Shown piece after piece: positions 1-9,703 of a stretch of DNA of 64,000 nucleotides. The position numbers were made by a program, and so were the translations under genes. The DNA is from Ampullimonas aquatilis. GTDB lineage: Bacteria > Pseudomonadota > Gammaproteobacteria > Burkholderiales > Burkholderiaceae_D. The notes under the pieces are model-generated. The model was not told where the DNA came from. It did no database searches and saw only the letters and a list, made by a program, of their open reading frames with translations. The stretch is from NCBI RefSeq assembly GCF_049675895.1, contig NZ_CP183834.1:620001-684000 (forward strand), in the 5' to 3' direction. The number at the start of each line of letters is the position of its first letter. Positions within the stretch are counted from its first letter, which is position 1.

Positions 1-214
1 CCGAGGCGGCGGATTCAGTAATTTTTTGATTTTGCCGTGAAGGCGTGCTGACGACTTTGGACTGCGGACTGGGTTCGGTTTGCAACAACTGATTCAGTGG
101 CATGTCATCCAAATAATCCGTTTCTTGCGCGCGAGTCGCTCCCATCAGCGACAGGTACAGACATACCGAGCAAAGCAGCGACTGAACAACAGCGGTGTGG
201 CGAAGAGGATGCAT
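1..214 (-). CDS. TonB-dependent receptor, N-terminal part (runs off window)
   Basis: The open frame starts with ATG at 214 and leaves the window at base 1, so only about 71 residues are visible. Residues 1-29 form a signal peptide (hydrophobic core, then ATRAQ cleavage region). Next comes an acidic stretch (DYLDDMPLNQLL) followed by SKVVSTPSRQNQKITESAAS. This is the usual start of the mature part of outer-membrane TonB-dependent receptors, just before the plug domain. Substrate cannot be told. The family assignment rests only on this N-terminal pattern. Confidence 0.5.
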   Translation of the reverse strand, partial: MHPLRHTAVVQSLLCSVCLYLSLMGATRAQETDYLDDMPLNQLLQTEPSPQSKVVSTPSRQNQKITESAAS

Positions 215-334
215 GAATCAAATGTCAGTTGTAGATGATTCATTGTGAGTGGAAGGTCGTCTTCCACATTGACTAATAAGTGGGGTGGTTTAGGGCTTAT
301 TTCGGTTTTATCAACGAAGAATCGGTTACGCCCG

Positions 335-405
335 TATACACCTGTGGTGTATTTATTTTCAATTAATGAATACGCACTTAATAGGCTGATAAATGCATAT
401 ACTGG
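335..405 (+). repeat. Dispersed intergenic element, copy A
   Basis: One of eight copies in this window. It has a perfect left hairpin (ATACACC, 3-nt loop, GGTGTAT at 336-352), the central core AATACGCACTTAAT (about 368-381) and the right end TATACTGG. It lies between divergent genes. The remainder of 215-679 shows no gene I can support. Confidence 0.6.
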
Positions 406-679
406 TTATTTATTGCCTGTTTTGGTACATTTTTATGGTGAATGCGTTGTCTTCATATCCCGTTGACCCGACAAACTGGCGACGACAACCGCCTTCAGTG
501 CCTGACCACAATGGAAAGGCCGGGTTGTCATTCGAGCCGACAATTAGCGCGGCAAAGTCGACCCTATTTATTCGACTAAGTATCCATTTGCCTTGCTATA
601 TTGAAATTCAATGAGCCGTACTCGGCTTGGTCACGCCTATCGTTGGATGGCGTTGGCAACTTATGCAAAAGGATGCGGT

Positions 680-1828
680 ATGAAAACCTGGCAGATTATT
701 CTCAAGCGCAATCAGGCTTTGGAAGCGCAACTTGTCTCTTTGAAGGCTTTTCAAGCGGATTTGATCTTGTTGTTTGGTGCGATACCATTTTTTGAGTCGG
801 ATCAGCTATTCAATGCTCTGCGTGAGATAGCGCCCAATGCCATTGTGACAGGCTGTTCGACTGCGGGTGAAATTGCCGATATTTACGTCTATGACAACAC
901 CTGCATCATCAACGCCATTCGCTTTGATCACACCCCATTGGTCCTGCAAAGCATCCTCCTCAAGGATATGGATGATTCTTATGATGCCGGTGCCCGGCTG
1001 GCCAGGGCATTACCTGCCGATGATCTGAAGGCAGTGTTTTTGCTTGGCCCGGGCGTGAACGTGAATGGCAGTGCATTGGTGCTCGGGATGCAGGACAACC
1101 TGGCTAAGACAGTCGCCCTGTCAGGCGGTCTGGCTGCCGATGCGGGTGCCTTCAAGCAGACCTGGACCATGGGGCCAAATGGTGCCAGGGATGATCAGAT
1201 CGTGGCACTGGGTTTATATGGTGAGCATATCCGATTCAGTTATGGCAGCTTTGCGGGTTGGTGGCCATTTGGTCCCGTGCGCAAGGTCACACATGCCAAA
1301 GGCAATATTTTGTATGAACTGGACGGTCAGCCTGCACTCGATTTATACAAGACCTATTTAGGCGAGTACGCCAAGGACTTACCGGCTTCCGGCTTGCTGT
1401 TCCCGTTTGAAATGCTGGGTGCCGAGCAGCAGCAAAGCGGCGTGTTTCGTACCATCATGGCGGTGAGCGAAGCCGATGGTGCCATCACCCTGGCTGGTGA
1501 AATTGATCCACAAGGCTATTTGCGCCTGATGCATGCCAGCACCGAAAAACTGATTGAAGGGGCCGAGCAGGCAGCGCAACAGGCATATGATGCCGGCTTG
1601 AAGACCGATGGCGAAGGCCTGGCCATTTTGGTGAGCTGTGTCGGGCGTCGCCTGGTGATGGGAGACCGAGTGGATGAAGAAGTGGAAGTCGTGGCCGAGA
1701 TACTGGGCAAGTCGACCAAGGTCAGCGGCTTTTATTCCAATGGTGAAATTGCCAACACGGGCTTTTCGGGTAACTGTCAGCTCAATAACCAGACCATGAC
1801 CATCACTTGGATTGGTGAGGTGTCATGA
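680..1828 (+). CDS. FIST domain sensory protein
   Basis: A 382-residue protein with FIST N (about residues 25-210) and FIST C (about 220-365) domains, a family proposed to bind small ligands such as amino acids in signal transduction. Characteristic blocks are VTGCSTAGEI near the N-terminus, GGLAADAG in the middle, and the C-terminal SGFYSNGEIAN. No signal peptide or membrane segment, so probably cytoplasmic. I chose ATG 680, which has AAAGGATG upstream; an ATG at 611 in the same frame would add 23 poorly family-like residues. The stop overlaps the start of the following kinase gene (ATGA), which implies translational coupling and a shared pathway, with FIST as the likely input module. Confidence 0.85.
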   Translation: MKTWQIILKRNQALEAQLVSLKAFQADLILLFGAIPFFESDQLFNALREIAPNAIVTGCSTAGEIADIYVYDNTCIINAIRFDHTPLVLQSILLKDMDDSYDAGARLARALPADDLKAVFLLGPGVNVNGSALVLGMQDNLAKTVALSGGLAADAGAFKQTWTMGPNGARDDQIVALGLYGEHIRFSYGSFAGWWPFGPVRKVTHAKGNILYELDGQPALDLYKTYLGEYAKDLPASGLLFPFEMLGAEQQQSGVFRTIMAVSEADGAITLAGEIDPQGYLRLMHASTEKLIEGAEQAAQQAYDAGLKTDGEGLAILVSCVGRRLVMGDRVDEEVEVVAEILGKSTKVSGFYSNGEIANTGFSGNCQLNNQTMTITWIGEVS

Positions 1829-4191
1829 TTCATCGCACCCTGTTTCGACAGTTACGACGCACTTGCGGTTTGACCTCGGACGAGGCGTTGGCGCCGCTCA
1901 TGCAGCGTCTGGCTGAATTGGCTGAGCGGGATGATATTGCCCAGCCGGTGACTGATTTTTTACGTGGCTTGCCCGATCTGATCAACAAGGTGGATGCCAC
2001 TTACGAGCAGTCTGATCGTGATCTGGATTTGCGCTCGCGCAGTCTGGAGCAAAGCTCGGCCGAATTGAATGCGATCAATGAACAGATGCGTGGTGAGATT
2101 GCCAGCCGCAATCGTGTTTTGCATTCGGTACGCAGTACGATTGAATTAATGATCACCGATTCGGGGCTGGCCATGCCGGCCGAAGAGGATCTGGAAGGTC
2201 TGTCAGCCATGCTGCCCGAGCTGGTCAAGTTGCAACAGGCACGCAGGCTGGATCTGATCAATCAGCGTTTTGCAATGGATCAGCACGCCATCGTCAGCAT
2301 TACCGATACCGAAGGCAGGATCAAATACGTCAATGACAAGTTTTGCCAGATCAGCGGTTACAGCCGCGACGAGCTATTGGGCCAGGGACACAAGGTGATC
2401 AATTCGGGTCAGCATCCGGAGCTGTTTTTTGCCAATATGTGGCAGATCATCAAATCGGGTAAGGTCTGGCATGGTGAAATCTGCAACATTAACAAGCAGG
2501 GTTACAACTACTGGGTCGAGGCAACCATCGTGCCGTTTTTGGATGATGCGGGCGAACCTTATGAATATATTGCAATTCGGACCGATATCACTGCGCAAAA
2601 AAATGCCGAGCATACTTTGCTGCAAGCCAAGGAAGCCGCCGAATCTGCCAATCGCGCCAAGAGCGATTTTCTTGCCAATATGAGTCATGAGATTCGTACG
2701 CCGATGAATGGCATCATCGGCATGACTGATTTGGTACTCGATACCAAAATGGATGTCAGCCAGCGAGAATATTTGGGCGTGGTGAAGTCATCGGCCAACG
2801 CCTTGCTGATGATCATCAATGACATTCTTGATTTTTCAAAGATTGAAGCTGGCAAGCTGACACTGGAGTTCATCCCCTTTGACTTTACCCAGGTGGTGCT
2901 CGACACCTTGCGCAGCATTGTGGTACGTGCACAGGAAAAGCATATTGAATTGATATTGGATATGAATCAGGATGTGCCACGCTTTGTGCTGGGTGATCCG
3001 GTGCGGATTCGTCAGGTGCTGCTCAATCTGGTGGGCAATGCCATCAAGTTTACCGAACATGGCGAAGTGGTGGTACGTGTGCGTCTGCTCGAAGCCGCAC
3101 ATGAACAAATGCTCATAAAGATCATGGTGACTGACACTGGCATTGGCATTGGCAAGGATAGTCAGAAAAAAATCTTTGAGGCCTTTGAACAGGAAGATGG
3201 TTCCACCACACGGCGCTTTGGCGGCACCGGTTTGGGACTGTCGATTACCCGTCGACTCGTCAATATGATGGGCGGCAATCTGGCCGTGGAAAGTGAAGTG
3301 GGCAAGGGCAGCACCTTCATGTTTGATCTGGCTTTGCAGATTGATCATGCCTCAAAGCCGACACCTTCTGTGATTCGTCAGGATGCCCTGAAAGGCCATT
3401 GTGTGCTGCTGGTTGATGACAACGTCACCCAGCTTAATATTTTGCAAACCATGCTGAACCGGCGTGGTGCGCAAACCTTCATTCAGCTTGGCGCTGATGC
3501 AGTCTTGCAGTACGCCATGCAGGGTGGCCAGGTGCCGGACTGCATTGTCATGAACCAAGGCATGGCAGGTAAAAATGGTTTTCATACGGCATTGGCCTTG
3601 AGTGGTATTGAGGCCTATCAAGCTGTGCCGGTAGTCATGCTCTCGGCAACGGGCATGCCAGCCAGGGCCCAGCAATATCTGGTGCCGGGCATCAAGCGTT
3701 ATCTGCTCAAGCCTATCTGCCAGGAAGAAGTTTTGAAAGCAGTATATGGTGCGATTCATCATGGCGATCATGTGAGTGGTGAGACCATGCGTTTTCTTGC
3801 ACCGTTGCCAGACGAGCCGGTCAAGCCCATGCATATTTTGCTGGCGGAAGACAATTTGCTCAATCAGCAGCTGGCCTTGGCACTGCTCAAAAAATGGGGA
3901 CATCAGATCATCGTGGCCAATAATGGTGCCGAAGCACTTGACCTGCATTTGACGCAACACTTTGATTTGATTTTGATGGACCTGCAAATGCCGGTCATGG
4001 ATGGACTGGCCGCGACCGACGCGATTCGTCATCGTGAACAGCAAGGCACGCTGCGCACGACCATCATCGCCATGACGGCCAACGCGCTCGATGGTGATCA
4101 GGAAAAGTGTCTGGCCGCTGGTATGGACGACTACCTTTCCAAGCCCTTCAAGCAGGAAGAATTTCAGCGCCTGCTGAAAAAATATTCGTAG
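1825..4191 (+). CDS. Hybrid sensor histidine kinase (PAS-HisKA-HATPase-REC-REC)
   Basis: A 788-residue protein. Domains in order: an N-terminal helical region with coiled-coil character (to about 145), a PAS domain (about 148-262), HisKA with phospho-acceptor His288 in NMSHEIRTPMNG, HATPase_c (about 395-510, N-box NLVGNAIKF and a GTGLGL lid), then two receiver domains. The first receiver (about 530-640) has Asn577 where the phospho-acceptor Asp is expected (IVMNQGM), so it is probably not phosphorylated. The second is intact, with Asp719 in LILMDLQMP. No membrane segment is visible, so it is probably a cytoplasmic kinase. Coupled to the FIST gene by a 4-base overlap. Confidence 0.9.
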   Translation: MIHRTLFRQLRRTCGLTSDEALAPLMQRLAELAERDDIAQPVTDFLRGLPDLINKVDATYEQSDRDLDLRSRSLEQSSAELNAINEQMRGEIASRNRVLHSVRSTIELMITDSGLAMPAEEDLEGLSAMLPELVKLQQARRLDLINQRFAMDQHAIVSITDTEGRIKYVNDKFCQISGYSRDELLGQGHKVINSGQHPELFFANMWQIIKSGKVWHGEICNINKQGYNYWVEATIVPFLDDAGEPYEYIAIRTDITAQKNAEHTLLQAKEAAESANRAKSDFLANMSHEIRTPMNGIIGMTDLVLDTKMDVSQREYLGVVKSSANALLMIINDILDFSKIEAGKLTLEFIPFDFTQVVLDTLRSIVVRAQEKHIELILDMNQDVPRFVLGDPVRIRQVLLNLVGNAIKFTEHGEVVVRVRLLEAAHEQMLIKIMVTDTGIGIGKDSQKKIFEAFEQEDGSTTRRFGGTGLGLSITRRLVNMMGGNLAVESEVGKGSTFMFDLALQIDHASKPTPSVIRQDALKGHCVLLVDDNVTQLNILQTMLNRRGAQTFIQLGADAVLQYAMQGGQVPDCIVMNQGMAGKNGFHTALALSGIEAYQAVPVVMLSATGMPARAQQYLVPGIKRYLLKPICQEEVLKAVYGAIHHGDHVSGETMRFLAPLPDEPVKPMHILLAEDNLLNQQLALALLKKWGHQIIVANNGAEALDLHLTQHFDLILMDLQMPVMDGLAATDAIRHREQQGTLRTTIIAMTANALDGDQEKCLAAGMDDYLSKPFKQEEFQRLLKKYS

Positions 4192-4363
4192 TGATGAAGT
4201 GACCGTGATCTGGCTACTGAGATGCCACTGTTGTCATATGATCGCTGTCATATGGCCGTTGCTATGAGCTTGCTGCCGTGAGCTGCTGTCCTTGCATCAG
4301 ACTGCTCGTCAGGCAGTGACATAAAGTCATCATGGGCAATTGATGCGGTGATGTCATCTGATT

Positions 4364-4435
4364 AAATACTCCATTGGGGTATTTAAAATGATCATTTATT
4401 AACGCACTTATTGGGCCAATATTTAGCTATACTGG
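4364..4435 (+). repeat. Dispersed intergenic element, copy B
   Basis: Copy between two convergent genes. Left hairpin AAATACTCC, ATT, GGGGTATTT (4364-4384), core AACGCACTTA (4401-4410) and right end GCTATACTGG (4426-4435). Nothing else is recognised in 4192-4504 apart from a repeated GTCATATG word near 4235-4255. Confidence 0.6.
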
Positions 4436-4504
4436 TCAAGAATTATCAAAATGGTGCAAAACTAGTCTTAGATGAACAGCTTGAAAACAGCCTGAATAAA
4501 GGGC

Positions 4505-5062
4505 CTAAAAATCCTTTTGCCGTACCGAACACGACTTGCCCAACTGCATGCCAATGATGATCATCTCATCGCGCATATGCTGGGCATGTTCGCCCTGCAT
4601 AAAACGTTGTCCCAAGGGCGACACCAAAAATTCATCCACGGTTTTTTCTTCGCCGGCTGCATAGTCAGGCACCATCATCGGCGGATGATTGCTATTGAGG
4701 TTATTGCTTTGTGCTGCACTGCGTGCATTCCATTTTTTGCCTGCGGGCGATTCAAAAAACTGGGCAAGGCTATCCAGTTCGGCCACGCTGAATGAATCCA
4801 CCAGAACGGCATTGATGCGCTTGGCCTGTTCCGGCCATTGCCGCGCTATGCAGGCCGCCGAGGTATTGGGCCCCACCGTGGCCATCAAATGGGATTTGAT
4901 ATTCATTGCCGTAATCACGCGCTCGGCCTGATCTTGTGCCGGAGTGGCAAAGGCGGCTGGCGCGGCAAATAGCGTAGAGAGTAAGGCAGTGCTTATCAAG
5001 GTAAATTGCAGCAAGGTGGGGCGAATCAATCTCGAAGTCATCAGTATCATTTCAAAAAGCAA
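4505..5062 (-). CDS. Secreted DUF2059-like protein
   Basis: Up to 185 residues. A hydrophobic signal sequence ends near APAAFATPAQ. The mature part contains ELDSLAQFFESPAGKKW, which resembles the core of DUF2059 proteins (normally ELxxLxxFYxSPxGQK), and a second SPLGQRFM block. Such proteins are exported, small and of unknown function. Met5 or Met8 are alternative starts. No partner gene is evident; the next gene upstream is also a small secreted protein. Confidence 0.6.
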   Translation of the reverse strand: MLFEMILMTSRLIRPTLLQFTLISTALLSTLFAAPAAFATPAQDQAERVITAMNIKSHLMATVGPNTSAACIARQWPEQAKRINAVLVDSFSVAELDSLAQFFESPAGKKWNARSAAQSNNLNSNHPPMMVPDYAAGEEKTVDEFLVSPLGQRFMQGEHAQHMRDEMIIIGMQLGKSCSVRQKDF

Positions 5063-5166
5063 AGCATCATCATAGGCGGATCGAATTGATCCATCAAATC
5101 AAAATTACAAGAGATTGATGCTAAGTGGTCACACAGATAAGTGCACCGGCCAGTGCAGCGTGAACC

Positions 5167-5673
5167 TTATTTGGTTTGCTCCGGGTCCAGCGTCAGCACC
5201 AGTTCAGTAAAGGCCTGTCTGGTCGACCCATTAGAATGCGCCTCACAAGCCAGTTTGATGAATTTGTCCGGCGTTGCCTGCACATACAGACCCACAAACA
5301 CATTATCCGCATCCACCTTCATCAAGGTATAGGGCACCCCGGCATTGGTAAACATCAGCCCATAATAAACGCCTTCATATGGGTGATGATATTCACCAAT
5401 AAACTGCGCGGTTGACCCTGCCTTTTGCCTGGGAAATACCAACTCAGGCTTACCCAACAGTCCAAAGCGATACTGTAACCAATCCGGCAACACTGTCACG
5501 CCATCCTGGTCTTTAACAGGTGCACTACCGCACAGCGAAACAACTTTTTTACTCTGCCTAAGCTGGCAGGAAAAATATTCAAACTCATCAGCCTGACAAT
5601 GCGAGGCTTGCGCCCAGGCGTTACTGACGAGCAGTGGGAGAATAGCGATCAAGGTGATATGGAGGTGATGCAT
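5167..5673 (-). CDS. Hypothetical secreted protein
   Basis: A 168-residue protein with a clear signal peptide (HLHITLIAILPLLVSNAWA, cleavage after AWA near residue 21). The mature part has four cysteines, two of them in the HCQADEFEYFSCQL segment, suggesting a disulfide-stabilised periplasmic domain. I do not recognise a family. It lies 17 bases downstream of the recN stop on the same strand's far side, and is probably transcribed alone. Confidence 0.6.
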   Translation of the reverse strand: MHHLHITLIAILPLLVSNAWAQASHCQADEFEYFSCQLRQSKKVVSLCGSAPVKDQDGVTVLPDWLQYRFGLLGKPELVFPRQKAGSTAQFIGEYHHPYEGVYYGLMFTNAGVPYTLMKVDADNVFVGLYVQATPDKFIKLACEAHSNGSTRQAFTELVLTLDPEQTK

Positions 5674-5690
5674 GGGAAAATTAGATGAAT

Positions 5691-7394
5691 TTAAATTTTC
5701 AACATTTCCTTCGCATGCTTGCGTGTTGTCGTCGTAATCTCCACGCCACCCAGCATGCGGGCAACTTCATCAATGCGTGCTTTATCGTCGAGGATGTCGA
5801 TGCGGCTCAGGGTGCGGGTTTGGGCACCACTGCCTGCGCTGTGTTTGCGCACCTTGTAATGCTGTTGGCCTTGGGCGGCGACTTGGGGTGAGTGGGTTAC
5901 GCACAATACCTGGCGTGCGTCGCCGAGTTGGCGCAAGAGTTTGCCGACGACTTCGGCGGTGCCGCCACCGATGCCGGAATCCACTTCATCAAAAATTAAA
6001 GTTGGGGTGGGCGAGGCCAGGCTGGTGATAACGGCAATGGCCAGGCTGATGCGGGATAGCTCGCCACCCGAAGCCACTTTGGCAAGCGGGCGAGGGGTGG
6101 TGCCAGCATGGCCGGCCACCATGAATTCAACCTGCTCAAGACCATAGACATTGCCTTCGGCGGCGGGAATGTCGTGCAGGGCAATGTCAAAACGGCCACC
6201 GGTCATGCCTAGATCCTGCATGGCGCTGGTGACGGCTTTGGCCAATGTTTTGGCGGCTTGCTGACGTTGTTTGCTCAACACCTTGGCCACGCTGAGGTAT
6301 TGCTCGTGAGCGGCTTTGGCGGCGGCTTGCAGGGCATCTGGGTTGCTTGCAGCAGCCAGTTCGGCGCTGCGTTGCTGCAGGTTTTGCCATTCTTGCGGGA
6401 GGTCTTCGGGTGCCACACGAAACTTCCGTGCGGCGCTGTGCAAGGCGCTCATGCGGCTGTCGACTTCGGCTAGACGTTCAGGGTCAAGTTCGGTTTTGGA
6501 TAAATACGATGACAGCGAGTAGCTGGCTTCCTGCAATTGAATTTGCGCTGGCTCGAGTGCAGCCATCACGTCTTGCAAGGCCGGGTCAATATTGGTCAGG
6601 GGGGCCAGCTGGCTGATGAGATGATCAAGCTGGCTCAGCATATTAGGTTCATCATCTGACAAGACAGCCAGGGCGGCTTGCGCGCCACTGAGCAGGCTGG
6701 CCGCGTGTGACAGGCGCTGATGTTCGGTTTGCACCTGCTGCCATTCATCAGCTTGCGGTGCGAGTTTATCGAGCTCGCCGAGTTGCCAGTCCACCCGATC
6801 TTTTTCCAGCGCCAGCGTGGCGGCTTCGCGCTCGGCTTGCACACAGAGTTTTTGCGCGGCCTTCCATTGCCGATGGGCTTGGGCGACGGTCTCAAGCTGT
6901 TGCGCCAAACCGGCATGGACATCCAGCAAGCTGCGTTGCGCATCGGTTTTCATCAGGCTCTGATGCGCATGCTGACCATGGATGTCGACCAGGAATTCGC
7001 CCACTTCACGCAGTTGCGTGAGTGTGGCGGCACTGCCATTGATGAAGGAACGGGAGCGACCATGGCTGTCGATGGAGCGTTTGAGCAGCACCGATAAGTC
7101 ATAAATTGTGTCTTCCACTGCATGATCGCCCAAATAATCCTGTGCTTGCAGCCAATCGTGCAGGGCGCGATGTTGCGCCACTGACAAAACAAACTCGGCG
7201 GTGATTTCGGTGCGACTCGCGCCTTCACGAATCACGCTGGCATCACCACGGCCACCAAGTACCAGGGCGAGGGCATCAATCAGAATGGATTTACCAGCAC
7301 CGGTTTCACCGGACAAGACGGTAAAGCCGCCGGCCAGGGGCAGGTCGAGCAGATCAACAATGACAAAGTCACGCAGGGTTAAATGAGTGAGCAT
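5691..7394 (-). CDS. recN: DNA repair protein RecN
   Basis: A 567-residue SMC-like ATPase that acts early in double-strand-break repair by recombination. The Walker A motif GETGAGKSIL lies near residue 30, the signature GGELSRISLA and Walker B LIFDEVDSGIGG in the C-terminal third, with two helical coiled-coil arms between. The longer open frame reaches 7574, but the family begins with a sequence like MLTHLTLRDFVIVD, which starts at ATG 7394, and the extra residues look non-coding. Followed upstream by nadK on the same strand, a common betaproteobacterial order. Confidence 0.95.
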   Translation of the reverse strand: MLTHLTLRDFVIVDLLDLPLAGGFTVLSGETGAGKSILIDALALVLGGRGDASVIREGASRTEITAEFVLSVAQHRALHDWLQAQDYLGDHAVEDTIYDLSVLLKRSIDSHGRSRSFINGSAATLTQLREVGEFLVDIHGQHAHQSLMKTDAQRSLLDVHAGLAQQLETVAQAHRQWKAAQKLCVQAEREAATLALEKDRVDWQLGELDKLAPQADEWQQVQTEHQRLSHAASLLSGAQAALAVLSDDEPNMLSQLDHLISQLAPLTNIDPALQDVMAALEPAQIQLQEASYSLSSYLSKTELDPERLAEVDSRMSALHSAARKFRVAPEDLPQEWQNLQQRSAELAAASNPDALQAAAKAAHEQYLSVAKVLSKQRQQAAKTLAKAVTSAMQDLGMTGGRFDIALHDIPAAEGNVYGLEQVEFMVAGHAGTTPRPLAKVASGGELSRISLAIAVITSLASPTPTLIFDEVDSGIGGGTAEVVGKLLRQLGDARQVLCVTHSPQVAAQGQQHYKVRKHSAGSGAQTRTLSRIDILDDKARIDEVARMLGGVEITTTTRKHAKEMLKI

Positions 7395-7546
7395 GGGTAG
7401 ATGACGATTAAGCGACGATTTGGCAACAAGTAAACAATGAATAAATAAGCAGTGCGGAATTGGGGTATCAGGCAGTGCCGGCATGCGTCGAGGTTTGACG
7501 TCGTGCAGACACCATAGCCACCAGTGTAGCCCAATCACGCGACAGT

Positions 7547-8455
7547 TTATTCGTCGCTGGGGAACTCGTGCCAATGCAGTTTTTTGCGCAGGGTGGCAAA
7601 GTAGCTGTAACCAACCGGATGCAGGAAGGTCACGGTATGCGATGAGCGCCGGATGTGCACGCGATCATGCCGCGACAGCGAAGTAAAGGACTGCATATCA
7701 AAGTTGGCGGTGACATCAAAGCCATTTTGAATTTCGATCACGATCTCGCAATCGTCGGGCAGCACAATTGGCCGGTTTGACAAGGAATGTGGCGCAATCG
7801 GCGCCAGCACAATACCTTGCAGGCAAGGATGCATGATGGGGCCATTGGCCGACAGTGCATAGGCGGTGGAGCCGGTGGGCGAGGCCACAATCAGGCCATC
7901 GGAGCGCTGGTTGTACATGAAGCGGCCATTCACCTCGACCTTGAGCTCGACCATGCCGCTGGTGCTGCTGCGTGACACCACCACATCATTAAGAGCCGAG
8001 GCACTAAAGACACTGGAGGGCTGGCCCTCCTGCATGCGCACCACTTCACCGGCCAGCATGGTACGTTCTTCATATTCACACTGACCTGACAACATTTGGC
8101 CGAGCAGCTCAAAGGTATCATCCAGCGTGATGTCCGTCAGAAAGCCGATGCGCCCCTGGTTAATGCCAATCAACGGGATGTTGTATTGCGCCAGTTGGCG
8201 ACCAATCCCCAGCATGGTGCCATCACCGCCGACCACAATGGCGACATCGGCACCATGGCCAATCTGGGTGACAGTCCAGGAGGGAAAATGCTTGATGCCG
8301 ATGATTTTGGCGGTGTCGGCTTCAAAAACCACTTTAAAGCCTTGTTTGGCGGCAAAATTGGCAATCGATAGCAGTGGCTTGTCAATGCCAGCCGTCTGGT
8401 GTTTGCCGACAATGGCGATGGTGCGAAAAAACGGAGTATGGGGCGTGGTGCTCAT
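7547..8455 (-). CDS. nadK: NAD kinase
   Basis: A 302-residue enzyme that phosphorylates NAD to NADP with ATP in the cytoplasm. The ATP/NAD-binding GGDGT motif is at residues 76-80; the downstream ALNDVVV and SPTGSTAYALSANGP blocks are the expected substrate-binding segments. Length is normal for the family. It lies upstream of recN on the same strand and divergent from hrcA, the usual arrangement in betaproteobacteria. Confidence 0.95.
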   Translation of the reverse strand: MSTTPHTPFFRTIAIVGKHQTAGIDKPLLSIANFAAKQGFKVVFEADTAKIIGIKHFPSWTVTQIGHGADVAIVVGGDGTMLGIGRQLAQYNIPLIGINQGRIGFLTDITLDDTFELLGQMLSGQCEYEERTMLAGEVVRMQEGQPSSVFSASALNDVVVSRSSTSGMVELKVEVNGRFMYNQRSDGLIVASPTGSTAYALSANGPIMHPCLQGIVLAPIAPHSLSNRPIVLPDDCEIVIEIQNGFDVTANFDMQSFTSLSRHDRVHIRRSSHTVTFLHPVGYSYFATLRKKLHWHEFPSDE

Positions 8456-8647
8456 GCAGTGATACGGGGTGACTGGTTGATGCCATTATTTTTTCGCAAT
8501 TAAAACATGGAATGCACTGCAACAATGGTTTTCGGCACGACAAATGCATCGGGTATTACCCATGGTCGGGTTTGTCATAGCGCTTGCCTTGTCCAAAGCT
8601 GTCGCAGTACAAGCCGATTACCACCCAAGCCAGCGAGCTGGCGTAAA

Positions 8648-9679
8648 ATGCCCAACATGATGGATGAACGAGCCCAAAGACTTTTAAAAACACTGATTGA
8701 GCGATATATCGCCGATGGACAACCCGTTGGCTCGCGGGCATTGTCCAAATTGTCGGGGCTGGAACTTTCGCCAGCGACCATTCGCAATGTGATGGCCGAT
8801 CTGGAAGAAATGGGTTTTGTGTCCAGTCCACATACTTCGGCAGGACGGATTCCCACACCACGCGGCTATCGTCTGTTTGTTGATTCGATGCTCACCGTGC
8901 AACCGCTGGAGCAGACCGAGGCCATCACCCATACCGTGCAGGACCAGTTGCAAAGCCCCGAGCCACAACGGGTGATTGCCGCTGCCGCGCAGGTTTTATC
9001 CAACCTAAGCCAGTTTGCCGGGGTGGTGGCCACACCAAGGCGTAGCAACACCTTCAAGCAAATTGAATTCATGAAGTTGTCGGACAAGCGGATTTTGCTG
9101 ATCATTGTCACGCCGGCTGGCGATGTGCAAAACCGCATCATTCTGACCGAAAAGGATTACACCTCCACCCAGTTGATTGAAGCTGCCAATTACCTCAATG
9201 CCCACTTCATGGGTTTGAGTTTTGATCAGGTGCGCACGCGCCTGCGTGGTGAGCTCAAAGAGTTGCAGGTGGATATGAGCGTACTCATGCAAGCTGCGGT
9301 GAATGCGGGTGATGATGCCCTCAGCAATAGTCAGGAAGACGTGGTGATTTCGGGCGAGGCAAGGTTGCTCGATGTGGAAGATCTGTCGGCCAATATGGGC
9401 CAGCTCAGAAAACTGTTTGGTCTGTTTGAACAGAAAACCAGTCTGCTGCAACTGCTGGATATTTCCAACCGCGCTGAAGGTGTGCAGATTTTTATTGGTG
9501 GCGAATCACAACTCGTACCGCTCGACGAGCTGTCGATTGTTACTGCGCCCTACGAAGTCAACGGCCAGATCGTCGGCACGCTCGGCGTCATCGGCCCCAC
9601 CCGCATGGCCTACGAACGTGTGATCCCAATTGTGGATATCACCGCCAAAATGCTGACCAATGCGCTGAATCAGCTGTGA
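8648..9679 (+). CDS. hrcA: Heat-inducible transcription repressor HrcA
   Basis: A repressor of class I heat-shock genes that binds CIRCE operators. The N-terminal winged helix carries MMDERAQRLLKTLIERYI, SRALSKLSGLELSPATIRN and SPHTSAGRIPTPRGYR, followed by the GAF-like and inserted dimerisation domains, ending with GVIGPTRMAYERVIPIVD. The reading frame is open from 8507, but family alignment supports ATG 8648 (343 residues) or ATG 8657. I see no CIRCE element in front of the gene, so autoregulation is not supported here. Confidence 0.93.
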   Translation: MPNMMDERAQRLLKTLIERYIADGQPVGSRALSKLSGLELSPATIRNVMADLEEMGFVSSPHTSAGRIPTPRGYRLFVDSMLTVQPLEQTEAITHTVQDQLQSPEPQRVIAAAAQVLSNLSQFAGVVATPRRSNTFKQIEFMKLSDKRILLIIVTPAGDVQNRIILTEKDYTSTQLIEAANYLNAHFMGLSFDQVRTRLRGELKELQVDMSVLMQAAVNAGDDALSNSQEDVVISGEARLLDVEDLSANMGQLRKLFGLFEQKTSLLQLLDISNRAEGVQIFIGGESQLVPLDELSIVTAPYEVNGQIVGTLGVIGPTRMAYERVIPIVDITAKMLTNALNQL

Positions 9680-9703
9680 TCTCTGAGCCATCAAGGCAAG
9701 CTA

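Noticed and set aside
2836..4044. Long minus-strand frames opposite the hybrid kinase
   Set aside because: His/Gln-rich translations with no family features, opposite a well-supported kinase; shadow frames.
5777..6616. Several plus-strand open frames inside recN
   Set aside because: They are shadows of recN, which has full-length family similarity on the other strand.
8456..8647. CIRCE operator before hrcA
   Set aside because: No TTAGCACTC-N9-GAGTGCTAA-like inverted repeat is visible.
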